A stretch of 64,000 nucleotides of DNA from Linum tenue (taxonomy: Eukaryota; Streptophyta; Magnoliopsida; Malpighiales; Linaceae): positions 38,616,002 through 38,680,001 of the forward strand of contig CAMGYJ010000005.1 in the NCBI GenBank assembly GCA_946122785.1, given 5' to 3'. The notes beneath the pieces were generated by a model. That model had not been told where the DNA came from. It did no database searches and saw nothing but the letters and a program-made list of their open reading frames with translations. A program made the translations under genes and the position numbers. Of this stretch, positions 10,887 to 21,247 are shown piece after piece (position 1 is the stretch's first letter; each line of letters starts with the position of its first letter).

Positions 10887-12533
10887 ATGTCTGAAACTTT
10901 GGTCAATAACCAAGATAACCTGAATATGGGATGGAAAGAAGAGGATCATGAAGCCATCTTGGCCGACGCTGTACCAAATCAACAAGGAGGTCCTTTGAGG
11001 CTTGTGGGCAGAATGTTTGGGGAAAGGGATGTCAACAAGAGAGCTATGATTGGGATGATCAATGGGATCTGGTCAAGCTTCTGCGAGCCGACGGTCCAAG
11101 ATATCCACAAGACTGCAAACACCTTTGTCTTCATCTTCAATCGAAAGGAAGAGATGGATCGGGCCTGGGAAGGAAGACCTTGGCAAGTCTCTGGTAACAC
11201 CCTGTAGTTGAAGAAGTGGGAGGAGTCTATCCGCCCTCAAAACATCAACTTCGACTTGGAGGACTACTGGATCCAAGTGCACGGCATTTCGGATCATAAA
11301 AGAACAGCATCCAACATCGAATCTGCCATCGCAATATTCCCAAAGATCCATGGCATCGATATGAGGGGGCTCAACCCAGACAGATACATGGAATTTGTTC
11401 GTGTGTTTGTCCAAGTCGATCACACACGGCCTCTTCCTCCGGGGTCGTACTGCACCACTGATGGAGTTAGGGAATGGCTGGGCTTCAGGTATGAGAAGCT
11501 CTATATTCTCTGCTATTACTGTGGCCGGCAAGGGCATGTGAAACAAGAATGCCAGAAGAGAAGGGAGGATTTTGAAGGGGGCATTGCGGCGGTGCCGGAG
11601 GGGCGATTCACTCCATGGATGAAAGTCGGAACAAGAGCCCAGCGCCCTCCTCCACCACCGAGGGGTCGCATCATCCACCACTCCCCTAGAGACGCAGGAT
11701 CTAGCTCGGGTTCACCGAGTTTTATCGAGAATCAAATCTGGGTGCCAAGGATGGCTTCTCCAATGACCGGGTCCATCAACCTTGGCTCGCCGGCTTCTCC
11801 ATCGGAAGGGATTTGGGGGCTCGAAGTTCGAGGCCCTCCAGGCTTCACTCCTCATCCTTTTCCAACGGACAGGCTATCCCACAGTCCGAGGCCTACCTCG
11901 GGAGTCAACTCTCAACGGCTCCAAACCCCTTCACCTAGACAGAACATGGTGGTCTATGGGTCCAGCCAAGGTATCTCTCCTCCCACCTACTCCTACTCAG
12001 CAAACCATCCTCCTACGGCGAGGAACCTAGAGGCGGAGATGGAAGCAGCTGGGTTATGGAACAAAAGCCCACTCCACCATTCTATTTATCAAAGTGGGCC
12101 AACTCAGGCCCAAGTTGGCAAAACTGAAGCCCAAGGCCATCAGATCCATGCGCAACATTCAGCAAATATGGGCCAGCTCAATAATCATCATGTTTCTCAA
12201 ATGGTCCATGAACTCAGCCAAAAGATGGATATGAACCTTAGGCCCAATGACTATAACTTCTCCCACCATTCTGGCCAAGTCGAAGATATCCAGGGAGATG
12301 TTAAGAAAAGAAAACATGGACAGCCACTTGACTTTGAGGGACCGTATTTCTCTCTCGGAGAGGGATCGATCAAGCCTCGCAATGCAAGGATTAAAGTGAA
12401 AGGAAGAAAACCACAGCAGCCCAACCTGGAGAAAGAAGTTCATCAGGCAAGTGATCATGGAAATGAAGGAAACTGGAAGCTTGCAAACTCTGAAGCGTCG
12501 GTGGTCGGCTATAAACCACTCGGGGAACCATGA
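10887..12533 (+). pseudogene. LINE ORF1, DUF4283 and zinc-knuckle protein, one nonsense codon
   Basis: The likely start is the ATG at 10887 (MSETLVNNQDN). A DUF4283-type region follows, interrupted by a single TAG at 11205-11207, after which the frame continues unchanged to the knuckle CYYCGRQGHVKQEC near 11510. The rest is a long low-complexity tail rich in P, S, Q and H. This protein class binds the LINE RNA. In-frame sequence also extends upstream to 10191, but the ATG at 10887 matches the usual start of the family. Confidence 0.85.
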
Positions 12534-14114
12534 CTTGCATTAGCTAGAACTGTCAGGGGATTGGGCAGCCTCGGACAGATAACCACCTCACGAGAATGGT
12601 GAGAAAATTTCGTCCTTCTTTGGTTTTCCTCATGGAAACAAAGAATTCTAGGTCTACTATGGAGGAAAAAAGAATCAGCAACAACTTCTACAGAGGAGAA
12701 TATGTCGAACCAGAGGGAACAGCAGGTGGTCTGGCCATATGGTGGACAACAGGATTCGATCTGCAAATTTTGGATCGTGGTCAGAATTATTTTGATGTTT
12801 TTATCAATTATGGTAGTGGATTTTTCATGACCTTTGTACACGCCCCTTATGTTGCTAGTGAAAGAGGGGTGTTTTGGAATTTTGTTTCTAGCTTTAGAAG
12901 TAATCCCAATGTTCCTTGGGTTGTAATCGGAGATCTTAATGCATTACTTTTTTACTACGAGAAGTGTGGAGGAGGACCGATTCGGCGAGACTCTTCTCAA
13001 CCCTTCAAGAATTTCGTTTTCAAGAATAGTCTCATCGACATGGGATTTAAAGGTCCTAGATACACATGGACAAACAAACGAAGGGGGGATTTTTCTGTGC
13101 GGACTGCCTACCATGGGATAAGGAAGCACATAAAAGATCAGAATCAGCCGCCGGTCAATGACATTAACTTGCCAGCTGATGACGACAAATGGAAATGGCT
13201 TTGGTCCTTGAAGCTCCCACCCAAGATCCGCTTCTTCATGTGGAGATGGTTACGGAATGTTCTCGCTACGAAGCTTAACCTTCACCGTCGACAGTGTGCT
13301 CCCAACCCATCCTGTCAGCTTTGTAGTGGGGCAGAGGAAAATGCTCTTCACTGCCTCTTCTTGTGCCCTCATGCAGCAGCAACCTGGAATAAGGTGTTCC
13401 CCTCCCTTGATGCCCCTCTTAATCTTTCCTATTGTATCTTCTCCCTAAGGGAGGAGGATAACCTAGATGTGTGTCGAAAGAAGATCTTCTGCTTGTGGAA
13501 TATCTGGAAAGCTCGCAACGAGTTCGTCTTCAGAAGGGTCGTTCCATCCCCAACATTGACTTCCATTGGCGCCTTCAGAGATGTTTTTGAACCTTGTTAC
13601 AATCCTCCTCCCGTTCCTTCATTCACACAGCCTATAATCATTCCACCACAATCATGCCCACCACCATTGTATCCTCTGAAAAGGATTTTGTGATGGTTCT
13701 TTTGATCATGTGACACATGAGGCGGCTTTTGGATTAGTTATTACTAACTCCAATGGACAGATTTGTGATGGAAAAGCTAGAAGGATCTCTTGTTCTTCCC
13801 CAATTGAAGCATAGGCACATGTAATTCTTGAAGCATGCCATTGTGCACTTGATGACCCGTCTCCCACAGTTATCATGTCCGATTGCAAAGTTCTGGTGGA
13901 CGCTCTCAACGGTCAGTCTGCTGATTGGCCTTGGCGATGCTATGCAGCCCTGTCCTCCGTTTCCAGAATCTTGCATCATTCGAGAAGGATTCGTGTTTCT
14001 TTCACGAGACGTCAAAACAACAAATATGCTGATTGGGTTGTGCGAAATTGTAGGCTCAATGGCCTTCATCCTGAATGGCTTCATGTTCTCAATGTTGTTT
14101 ATGTTCTGTTGTAA
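12530..14114 (+). pseudogene. LINE ORF2 with the reverse transcriptase deleted
   Basis: The ATG at 12530 overlaps the ORF1 stop (ATGA). A TAG at 12545-12547 replaces what is normally a Trp codon. The frame then gives an endonuclease-like part (NCQGIG, FLMETKNS, WVVIGDLNALL, GPRYTWTN). At about 13085 it passes without a frameshift into the downstream zinc-binding region (SVRTAYHGI, KLPPKIRFFMWRW, CQLCSGAEENALHCLFLCP). A frameshift near 13690 leads to a type-I RNase H (CDGSF, MSDCKVLVDAL) with a further stop near 13813. Several hundred residues of reverse transcriptase are absent. Confidence 0.88.
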
Positions 14115-14159
14115 CCTTGCTCTTTGAGGAATGAATGAATGAATCCACTTTTTTAAAAA

Positions 14160-15580
14160 GGGCTAATACCACTGGGAAACCCGAACTATTAACTTTATGT
14201 CATTTGTGTCCTAAAGTATTCGACATGACATTTGTGTCCTAAACTATTTTTCCGTTAGAGTTGACTAGCGTTGACCGTTAGTTTTTAACAGAAAGTCTAG
14301 TCAGCGCTTATGTGGCATCTGACATGGAATTTTAATATTAATTTTTATTTACTTTTCCATCTAATAAAAAATTATAAATTACAAAAAAAAAAAAATCACA
14401 CCTCTCACGGCCCCCTTCTCCGCCTCCAACCTCACCCCTTTCTCCTTCCTCTGCAATTTTCCTCCAAGACTCACAAGCTTTCACCAACATAATCACATAC
14501 AGCAACCAAAAACAAAAAAATACACATCACCCAGTTCTGCAAACGAGCCCCAAGAACTGCTAACCATCTGACAATCCAGAAACCCTCTGAAACACCCATT
14601 CGACTCCCCAGAAGCACCCAGCTCCGAATTGGGCGAACTGCGGGCCGGGGGCGGGGGAATCGTCGGGTCCATGGCGGACGGGTCGGGGGATCGGACGCCG
14701 AACCCGACCATCGCCGTCGATTTCGTCTTCAACTACTTCAACTCCATCACCTCCTCCAGCCTCTTGCTACGGATCCGGTGCCGTCAAATTTCGAGTCCCC
14801 ACACACACTCACCAAATCCACCACCTTCACCATCTGTCGAGCTATATACCTACAGAGAATCCACACCAGAACCTGGGTTCCTAAATCACACCAACAGAGG
14901 CGAGATGAAGTGAAGGGGCGACAGCGATTCCAAGCTGAAAATGCCCACGAGGTCGTCGCGAAATCGATCGAGGAGACGACGAAGGTCCTCTATCTCCCCT
15001 TTCGTTTCCCCATCTCGTCGAGGAGACGCCGGCGAAGATCGTCGCGAAAATCGATTGGCCCGAAGGGGTGGAACTCATAGTCGGCGAGGAAGAGAGAGGC
15101 TTTGAGGTGGGAAGAGGAATACCTCAAAACCTAATTTCAGATCCACTAATTTCTGGAGATGCGAATTTTGAGCAAACGAGCAAAGTGGGTTCCCAATTGA
15201 GCTCAAAGTCGCAGGGGATTCTTTCAGCGCCAACGTCCGGATTCAACGTAGGGATTTGAAGGGTCGGATTCGGCGGAGGATGGTGGAAGTGCTGGGGAAG
15301 AAGATTTTTGTTAAGAATTTTTTTTTACTTTTTTTTGAATTTTTTTCCATAAATAATATGATGTGTCAGCTGACGTGGCCGCCAAATATGTGCCACGTAA
15401 CCAATGGTCAACATTTCACTGATGACCGTTAGGTAAACCGTTATCTTTAACGGTCAACAAAATTGCTAGGACATAAATGACACACAACAACCATACGTCA
15501 TGACACAAATGTCATATCGAATACTTTAGGACACAAATGACATAAAGTTAATAGTTCGGGTTTCCTAGTGGTATTAGCCC
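14160..15580. mobile_element. Long-TIR MULE inserted in the LINE poly(A) tail
   Basis: The ends are GGGCTAATACCACT and its inverted complement. A perfect 9-bp target duplication, ttttaaaaa, lies at 14151-14159 and 15581-15589. The TIRs carry iterated 'gacat(t)tgtgtcctaaa' words and the shared 'gttgaccgtta' core. The 1-kb centre is GC-rich and looks acquired (a segment from about 14620 to 15290), but I cannot assign it to a gene family. No transposase is present. Confidence 0.92.
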
Positions 15581-15608
15581 TTTTAAAAAAAAAAGCATAA
15601 CTATGATA

Positions 15609-15914
15609 CATTACATGTAATGCAATACAGATACAGCTGCTAATATTTTGCTGCATTATTAAAGTACACAAACATGCTTATATGTTATCCAAGAGGGTTT
15701 CTTAAGTTTCAACATATTAAAAAATTACGAGACCTCCAATGTACTTGTATGATATCCAACTCAAGTCTGTATAACTACATCCACCACCACTAACGCGACT
15801 ACTGACAAATAACCTTCATCTATGATACGACTTTCTCGTCCTAAACTTCCACACCAAAACCTAGAAAAGAATAAACGAACCAACCATCGAAAAACAACCT
15901 ATATCACTTCTTAC
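15609..15914. other. Spacer between LINE and HDR1-like gene
   Basis: AT-rich DNA that probably contains the 3' untranslated region of the minus-strand gene ending at 15915. Nothing else can be supported. Confidence 0.5.
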
Positions 15915-17476
15915 TCAATGACCTTTGGGACCTTCTCCCTCCTCCCCTGCACCTACTTCTTCCTCGTCACCAAGTTCTCCATCCCCATCCATGGCTGCCT
16001 CATTCTCTTGCAGCATGTTCATAAGCATGTTTACCTGTTCATGTAGCATCGTGTTCTCCCTCTCCACCTGAGACCTTTTACTCTTCTCCTGGAGAAGCTG
16101 CAGCTGCAAGTGCTCGAGAACCCGCGAATCCTCTTCCAACTGCTCGTTAAGCCCGTCGATCTCCCGGTCCTGCAAAATGAACGAACCCAATTACCGATAT
16201 GCCGATTTTAACCCAATCCCAGTAGTCCATACCCAAATGGAATTTGTATTTCTACGAAATCAAATTCAATTGCTTTGCCTACAAGTAGAACGGGAAAAAT
16301 CCCTTTCCTATTACCTTTCTGTTCATTTCCTGTACAGCAATCCTGCGCATGCTCTCAACCACATCCACATTCACAAGCTTCCTCTTCTTGCCGATCAGCC
16401 ATCCTTTCGGGTAGCTAGCAGCATCGAAGTCCGGCGGTGGAAGCAGTGATTCAGCAGACATCCGCTTCCCATTGAGATTGAAAGTGGGTTCCAAGGGCTC
16501 AAACAGAGCCCTGCGCCGCTCGGAAAGCTGCTGAGGAGTTTCATTGGTTTCAGTTGCTTCCTGCATCTTTTCGTCTGCTTCTTCTGTTTTGGAAGGAGGA
16601 GGAGGAGTAGTGATGGTGCTGTCGTCCATTACCTTGTTGAAGCTCCTTCCACCGCCAGCTGTTTGGGAAACAAAGTTACAGTTCTCTAGTTCCATACACA
16701 ACATTTTATTTTAGAGACACACGGCAGCAACAAAGAAAATATAGAATATTTGATTCGACAAATAGTTTATGAAGACAGCGTAGTAATCAAAAGCTTGACA
16801 TTTGTCCTTTTGTGTTCACGATCAAAACGAGGGAAGAGTCCACATTGAGATTTTCAGAAGAACAAGTCCTAAGTTAACACATTTGTTGAGTAATTGTTTT
16901 GTGTTGGAAGTTTCAAATAGGGAGGAAGATTAAAGAAATGAAAATGTAAGGGAAAGGGAGACTTTTAGCAGAAGGGAAAATGATAAAATAAGGAACCAAC
17001 AATTATGAGAAGGATGGATTGATCATCTTCCTCCAGGCACCAACTTAGATAGAGGAAAATTGGCGTGCCAGTCAAGTAAACAGCAACTTCTATCTGTATT
17101 TCTCTCCAACCAAACAGTCTTTACGCTTCAAAGCTGACAAAATTGGAAGCACACACCAAGCTTTTCCATTTCCGTGACGAAGAATTGCAGAAACACAGCA
17201 TAACTAAAGAAAATTTAAACAATTTGGAAGTAACCCATCAAAATTTGATTTCAAGAAGGCAATAATTCTTCATGGTAATCGTTTTTCCCCCGAAGCAAAC
17301 AGAAGAAGAGAAAGCAGAGAAGAACGAAATTGAAAGGAATGAAATAGGGAAGTACCAGATCTCTTCCTGGAATTCCAATGGATCCTGGTGGAAGTAGCAG
17401 GAGAGAAGCCATTCAAAGCAGCAGACATCCCTCCGCTTCCATCTATGACATCAACCATCTTCTTCTCCTCTTCCAT
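15915..17476 (-). CDS. HEADING DATE REPRESSOR 1-like coiled-coil protein
   Basis: Three exons on the minus strand: 17476-17356, 16658-16315 and 16169-15915 (720 nt, 239 residues). All introns are GT-AG and the frames join cleanly. Residues 12-35 hold the conserved [12 protein letters not shown] start. The middle has [25 protein letters not shown] and [18 protein letters not shown], with a basic nuclear-signal-like KKRK. The last exon encodes a coiled coil ([20 protein letters not shown]) and an acidic Gly/Glu tail. The rice family member delays flowering and interacts with a kinase complex; that role is family knowledge and is not shown here. A downstream Met at codon 7 is an alternative start. 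Long CT repeats lie upstream at 17689-17720. Confidence 0.92.
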
Positions 17477-17685
17477 AATTCACAAACAAGGAAAAACAAA
17501 AACCCAACAAAGAAAAACAGCAGAGAAACAGAGGAAACAGAGCGAGGACAGAGCCCTTCAGAAATCGGACATCAAGGTGCAGCCTTTCTCGGCTCTCCGA
17601 GCTCTACCTGTGTGCCTGACTGAGAAAGAGAGAGAGTTTGGCGTTGTGAGGGCGGGGGTTTAGACTTGTTTGAGCCGTTTCGTCT

Positions 17686-17688
<3 letters not shown>

Positions 17689-17720
<32 letters not shown>
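17689..17720. repeat. CT/GA microsatellite
   Basis: About 16 uninterrupted CT units lie some 210 bp upstream of the HDR1-like start codon. On the gene's strand it is a GA run, common in plant 5' leaders and promoters, where GAGA-binding proteins can act. That role is inferred. Confidence 0.9.
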
Positions 17721-17721
<1 letters not shown>

Positions 17722-18472
17722 GCTGGCGTGGAGTTTCTGGGTGTTTCAGCAGCTGGCAGGAGAGGCGAAAATGGGGAGGGAAGGGATGGCAATTGAAGGG
17801 AAGGGTTGGGAGAATTAATTGAAGGGGAAGTGTTGGTTTGCTGGTTGTCTTGTTGCTGGGCTTTGTTGTTGTTTGTGAGCAGAGAGACGGAGGGCGGAGG
17901 CAGAGGAGGAGACGGAGAGGCAGATGGATGGATGGATAGATAGAAAAGAAAGATGCTACTGAATGAAGGAAATTGGCGATGACGATGAGGGACCACCAAA
18001 AAGCCCCACTATGGCCCGCTTTTCAACGGCTGTGATTTTTTCTTGTTTTGCCAGATGCTGTGATTTTAATTCTACTTTAAACGCCTCGTTTGTTTTTTTT
18101 TTTCTTCTACAAATAAATAACTTTTCTTCATAAACCAATGGGTTGGCAAAACTGTTTATTTCATGTGGCTATTCGCCCAAATTTGACTCAATCGAAACAA
18201 TTTTTAGCTAGTATGGATAAATCTCGAATTTGAGTATTGCGCGAATGAATGGATAGGTTTTCTCAATATTCAATATGTATTTTATTTAGAAATTTTATTA
18301 ATTATTCTCATCATATTTGATATTTTATATATATAATCAGTTGCTATCATATGTTATCATATCATATTACACTAATTCTACAAATTAAAATTCAAAATTC
18401 GATATCTTAAAACTAGTTTTTGAAATGGGTGCATTGAACGCACTCATTTTTATGAGTGCACCGAAGTAGTCA

Positions 18473-18474
<2 letters not shown>
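17721..18474. other. Probable HDR1-like promoter region and AT-rich spacer
   Basis: The sequence upstream of the minus-strand HDR1-like gene becomes AT-rich past 18000. The Ser/Pro-rich open frame across the CT run (17604-17999, minus) is compositional. Near 18440-18461 a short hairpin, gcactcat...atgagtgc, is present. No gene is supported. Confidence 0.5.

Positions 18475-18509
<35 letters not shown>
18475..18509. repeat. AT dinucleotide microsatellite
   Basis: About 17 AT units in an AT-rich intergenic region. Confidence 0.95.
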
Positions 18510-18512
<3 letters not shown>

Positions 18513-18719
18513 TTTATGCGATTATGTTCTATTCTATTAATTTTCTTCATTCTGGTGATTTATTATTATACTTTCCCCTTATATAATGTGAATATATGAG
18601 TAACTGTTTACATGTTGAAATTATGAAGAAAAATTACTACTCAGGGATAATCATAAATATCCGACATATATAATATTTACATAAAATTATGTTTTCCTCT
18701 ACTAAATTTCTTCATTTTA

Positions 18720-19510
18720 GTGATTTTATACAACTTCTCGTCTTCCTGGTCTAGACTAGGACATTTTTTGTTTGCATTATTTTTAATGTTTTTTTTGTAC
18801 TCTATAACATTTCTAGTTCAGTTCATGAGGTTTCTTGTGTGGTTTCTTATCTTTTAGATCTGCTTTAAGAGGGTTGTGGTAAGCTTTATGAGTTTTCTGA
18901 TATGCTTCATGAAATTTTGAGTTAGTTTTGTAGCATGCTTTCTACATTTTCTGGTATATTTTATGTCATTTCTGCTTTACTTTATTTACTTTATGAGGTT
19001 TGTGGTGTGGTTTGTCGTGTTTATGGTATGGTCTGCTTCATGATCTTGTGGTTATCTTTTTGAGTTTTCTGCAAAGATTGAAATACCGTACTGTACCGGC
19101 GGTTCGACCAAAAAATATCGTATCGTACGAGCGGTATTAAGCGGTTGAACCATGGTTAAACCACGATTTTAGCATAAAATACCCTATCGCTGACTTTTCC
19201 GGTACAACCTCCGGTACAATATTTCAATCCTTGATTTTCTGGTATGCTTCAGTAAACGTGTGGTCAGGTTTATTAGGTTTTTTTGGTCTACCTTATGAGC
19301 TTTGATATGATGACTTTTGTACTATTTGTGGTGCTTTCTACTACATTTTCCTCATCTACTTTATGAGGATTCTGGCATATTTTATGAGATTTAGGGTATG
19401 ATTTTTGGTGTTTTATAATCTCGCTTAAGTTTTATTGTCTGCTTCATGATAGTTGTGGTCAATTTTATAAGTATTCTAATATGCTTCAGAAAACTTGGAA
19501 CCAATGAATC
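18720..19510. repeat. Degenerate T-rich repeat built on a 'tttatgag...tttctggtatgcttc' word
   Basis: Words such as ctttatgag, gcttcatga, gttttctggtatg and tgtggt(t/c) recur many times in shuffled order over about 800 bp, interrupted by the MITE at 19068-19237. There is no fixed period and no open frame of note. It resembles an old, diverged tandem array or the subterminal region of a transposon. Confidence 0.45.
19068..19237. mobile_element. Small MITE-like inverted-repeat element
   Basis: Imperfect terminal inverted repeats (GATTGAAATACCGTACTG at left; CAATATTTCAATC at right) enclose a C/G-rich 170-bp core containing repeated CCGGT/ACCGG words. It is inserted in the degenerate T-rich repeat. 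A target duplication is not certain. Confidence 0.55.
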
Positions 19511-21247
19511 TCTCTTCGTTATGACTGGTACAATCTCGACTATTGTTGCCGCTCCCTTTATCATCAATCGTCACTCAGATCTCCAACACTAACTCGAATC
19601 GCCTCGACAATATCCAACACGAGAATAATCAACCACTCCTCCTCAATCACTACTTCACTAGTGTGATATTCAAAATATTGATGTATCATGTATCCCATTT
19701 AACTTCCATTTCTTTTTGTTGTTTACGGTAAACATGAGCTTAGCTGACTTTTGTATTAAGGGCACGCTAATGTTGAAATATTATGAATATTATTTATTTA
19801 TTTATTTTATAAAAAAGGATCGGTAAGTAAGATTCCAACTACCAAAGAGAATTATCCATTTATTCCATTCCTCAAAAAAGAAAACTCTAGTGGATACGAA
19901 TTTGTATTGCGGATGTTACAAAACGTATTTCCGAGAAAATATTGTTGGGCCTTTTGACCCATATAAGAATCAAGCATGATTAGACCCAACCCACCGAATA
20001 CGCGTCAATTACTGAGGAGTTTTTTTTTATATATATTTTATCCTACAAGAAGTCGATGAGATATTTTTTTATTCTTTTAAGTGGATGAAATATGGTTTAT
20101 TTAAGACTTAGATAATTAACTAGTTACAGGACTTTCAAAAAAGAAAAACTAGTTACATGAATTTAGTCTTTCATTTTGGTGTTTGATTACACTTTATATG
20201 GTGGCGGGGTTGCAAGTTTGGTACAGGTATATGAGATTTATCGAATATCATATAATATTTGTTGATATTTGGTATTATCGAATACACATATTATTTGTTG
20301 GGATAGAGATTGAATTGAATTTCAAGTGTTATTTGGTCTTATTAGCGATTATGGGATTGAGATCAGTAATATACGGAAATATCGATTAATATCAAAATAT
20401 AAGCAAGTGTACATTTTATCCCTCTCAACTAGACTCGCTATATAGCTCATTTTCTCGTTATTTGACAACCCATATCAAGTTCATTTTGTCATTTATAGTA
20501 TATTTGTGGGTTTCTTAGGTGTTCCAAATTACAGTTTGTTTGTTACCTTAGTTTGTTGATGTGTAGTGCTTCCTAGACACTGTATTTTTCTAGTGTAATA
20601 ACCTGAGATTTTTATCGTTTGTTTCGTACGAGTGTTGGCACCACACCGTTGTTAATTTTTATATATTTTGAGATGATTTGTAGAATTAGTATATGCGTTT
20701 GTATATTTGATTAGTAATTTTGAAGAAAATTAATTTGGTATTTGGTATATCAGATATAAAATAAAATTTTAACGATTAAGATACCGAATTAATTTTGGGA
20801 TTGATATTGAGTTTAGAGTACTGTTTGGTATTCGGGATTTCAGTATTTCCACCCTTACTGGTAAGCATAGTACTCGTCTGCAATTTTGTTCCATTTCAAC
20901 GAGCCATCCGCCGTTACCTTGAGGATCAAGAAAATGGAACCGTAACCAACAAGAAACCGCTCTGGGTGCAAAGAAGACAACCAAACGAGAACATAGAGCA
21001 CTGAGATGTCTCATGAATTGGTCAGCAAAATCAATCGCCTGAGGTGGTTTTCCCTTTCAGAACCCCACATCCCGGCAGCAGCTATCTTATCTACAGCTTT
21101 TCACCTTCCCCCAGTCAATCTCCCTACCCTCTGTATCCCATATATGACTGACTATCTGCTGCTACAAAATTTTCACAGTAAAAGAAAGGACTTTGTTTCT
21201 TGTTCCCTCAAAACATTAGAGACTAAGAGAATAACTACTACAACTAA
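19511..21247. other. AT-rich intergenic DNA with possible old transposon pieces
   Basis: No coding region can be supported. The stretches at 20183-20410 and 20740-20860 repeat 'ggtattcgg/gatatttgg' words and end in 'agtatttccaccctta', like decayed ends of hAT elements. The last 250 bp before 21248 probably hold the 3' untranslated region of the RING gene. Confidence 0.45.

Larger units (their letters stand above)
10215..15594 (+). mobile_element. Plant LINE (L1-type), defective, with a nested MULE in its tail
   Basis: The element is bracketed by a perfect 14-bp target duplication, gcataactatgata, at 10201-10214 and 15595-15608. It ends in a poly(A) run, interrupted by the MULE at 14160-15580, after short TGAA repeats at 14129-14142. 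Internally it has ORF1 (DUF4283 plus CCHC knuckle), ORF2 starting in an ATGA overlap, an endonuclease part, a zinc-binding region and a C-terminal RNase H. The reverse transcriptase is missing. Without the nested MULE the element is about 3.9 kb. Confidence 0.92.

Noticed and set aside
10191..11207. Using 10191 as the start of the LINE ORF1
   Set aside because: It lies upstream of the target duplication boundary at 10215, so it is outside the element; the ATG at 10887 is the family-like start.
17604..17999. 131-residue Ser/Pro-rich open frame on the minus strand
   Set aside because: It is the CT/GA microsatellite and pyrimidine-rich leader read as protein; it has no domain and overlaps the 5' region of the HDR1-like gene.
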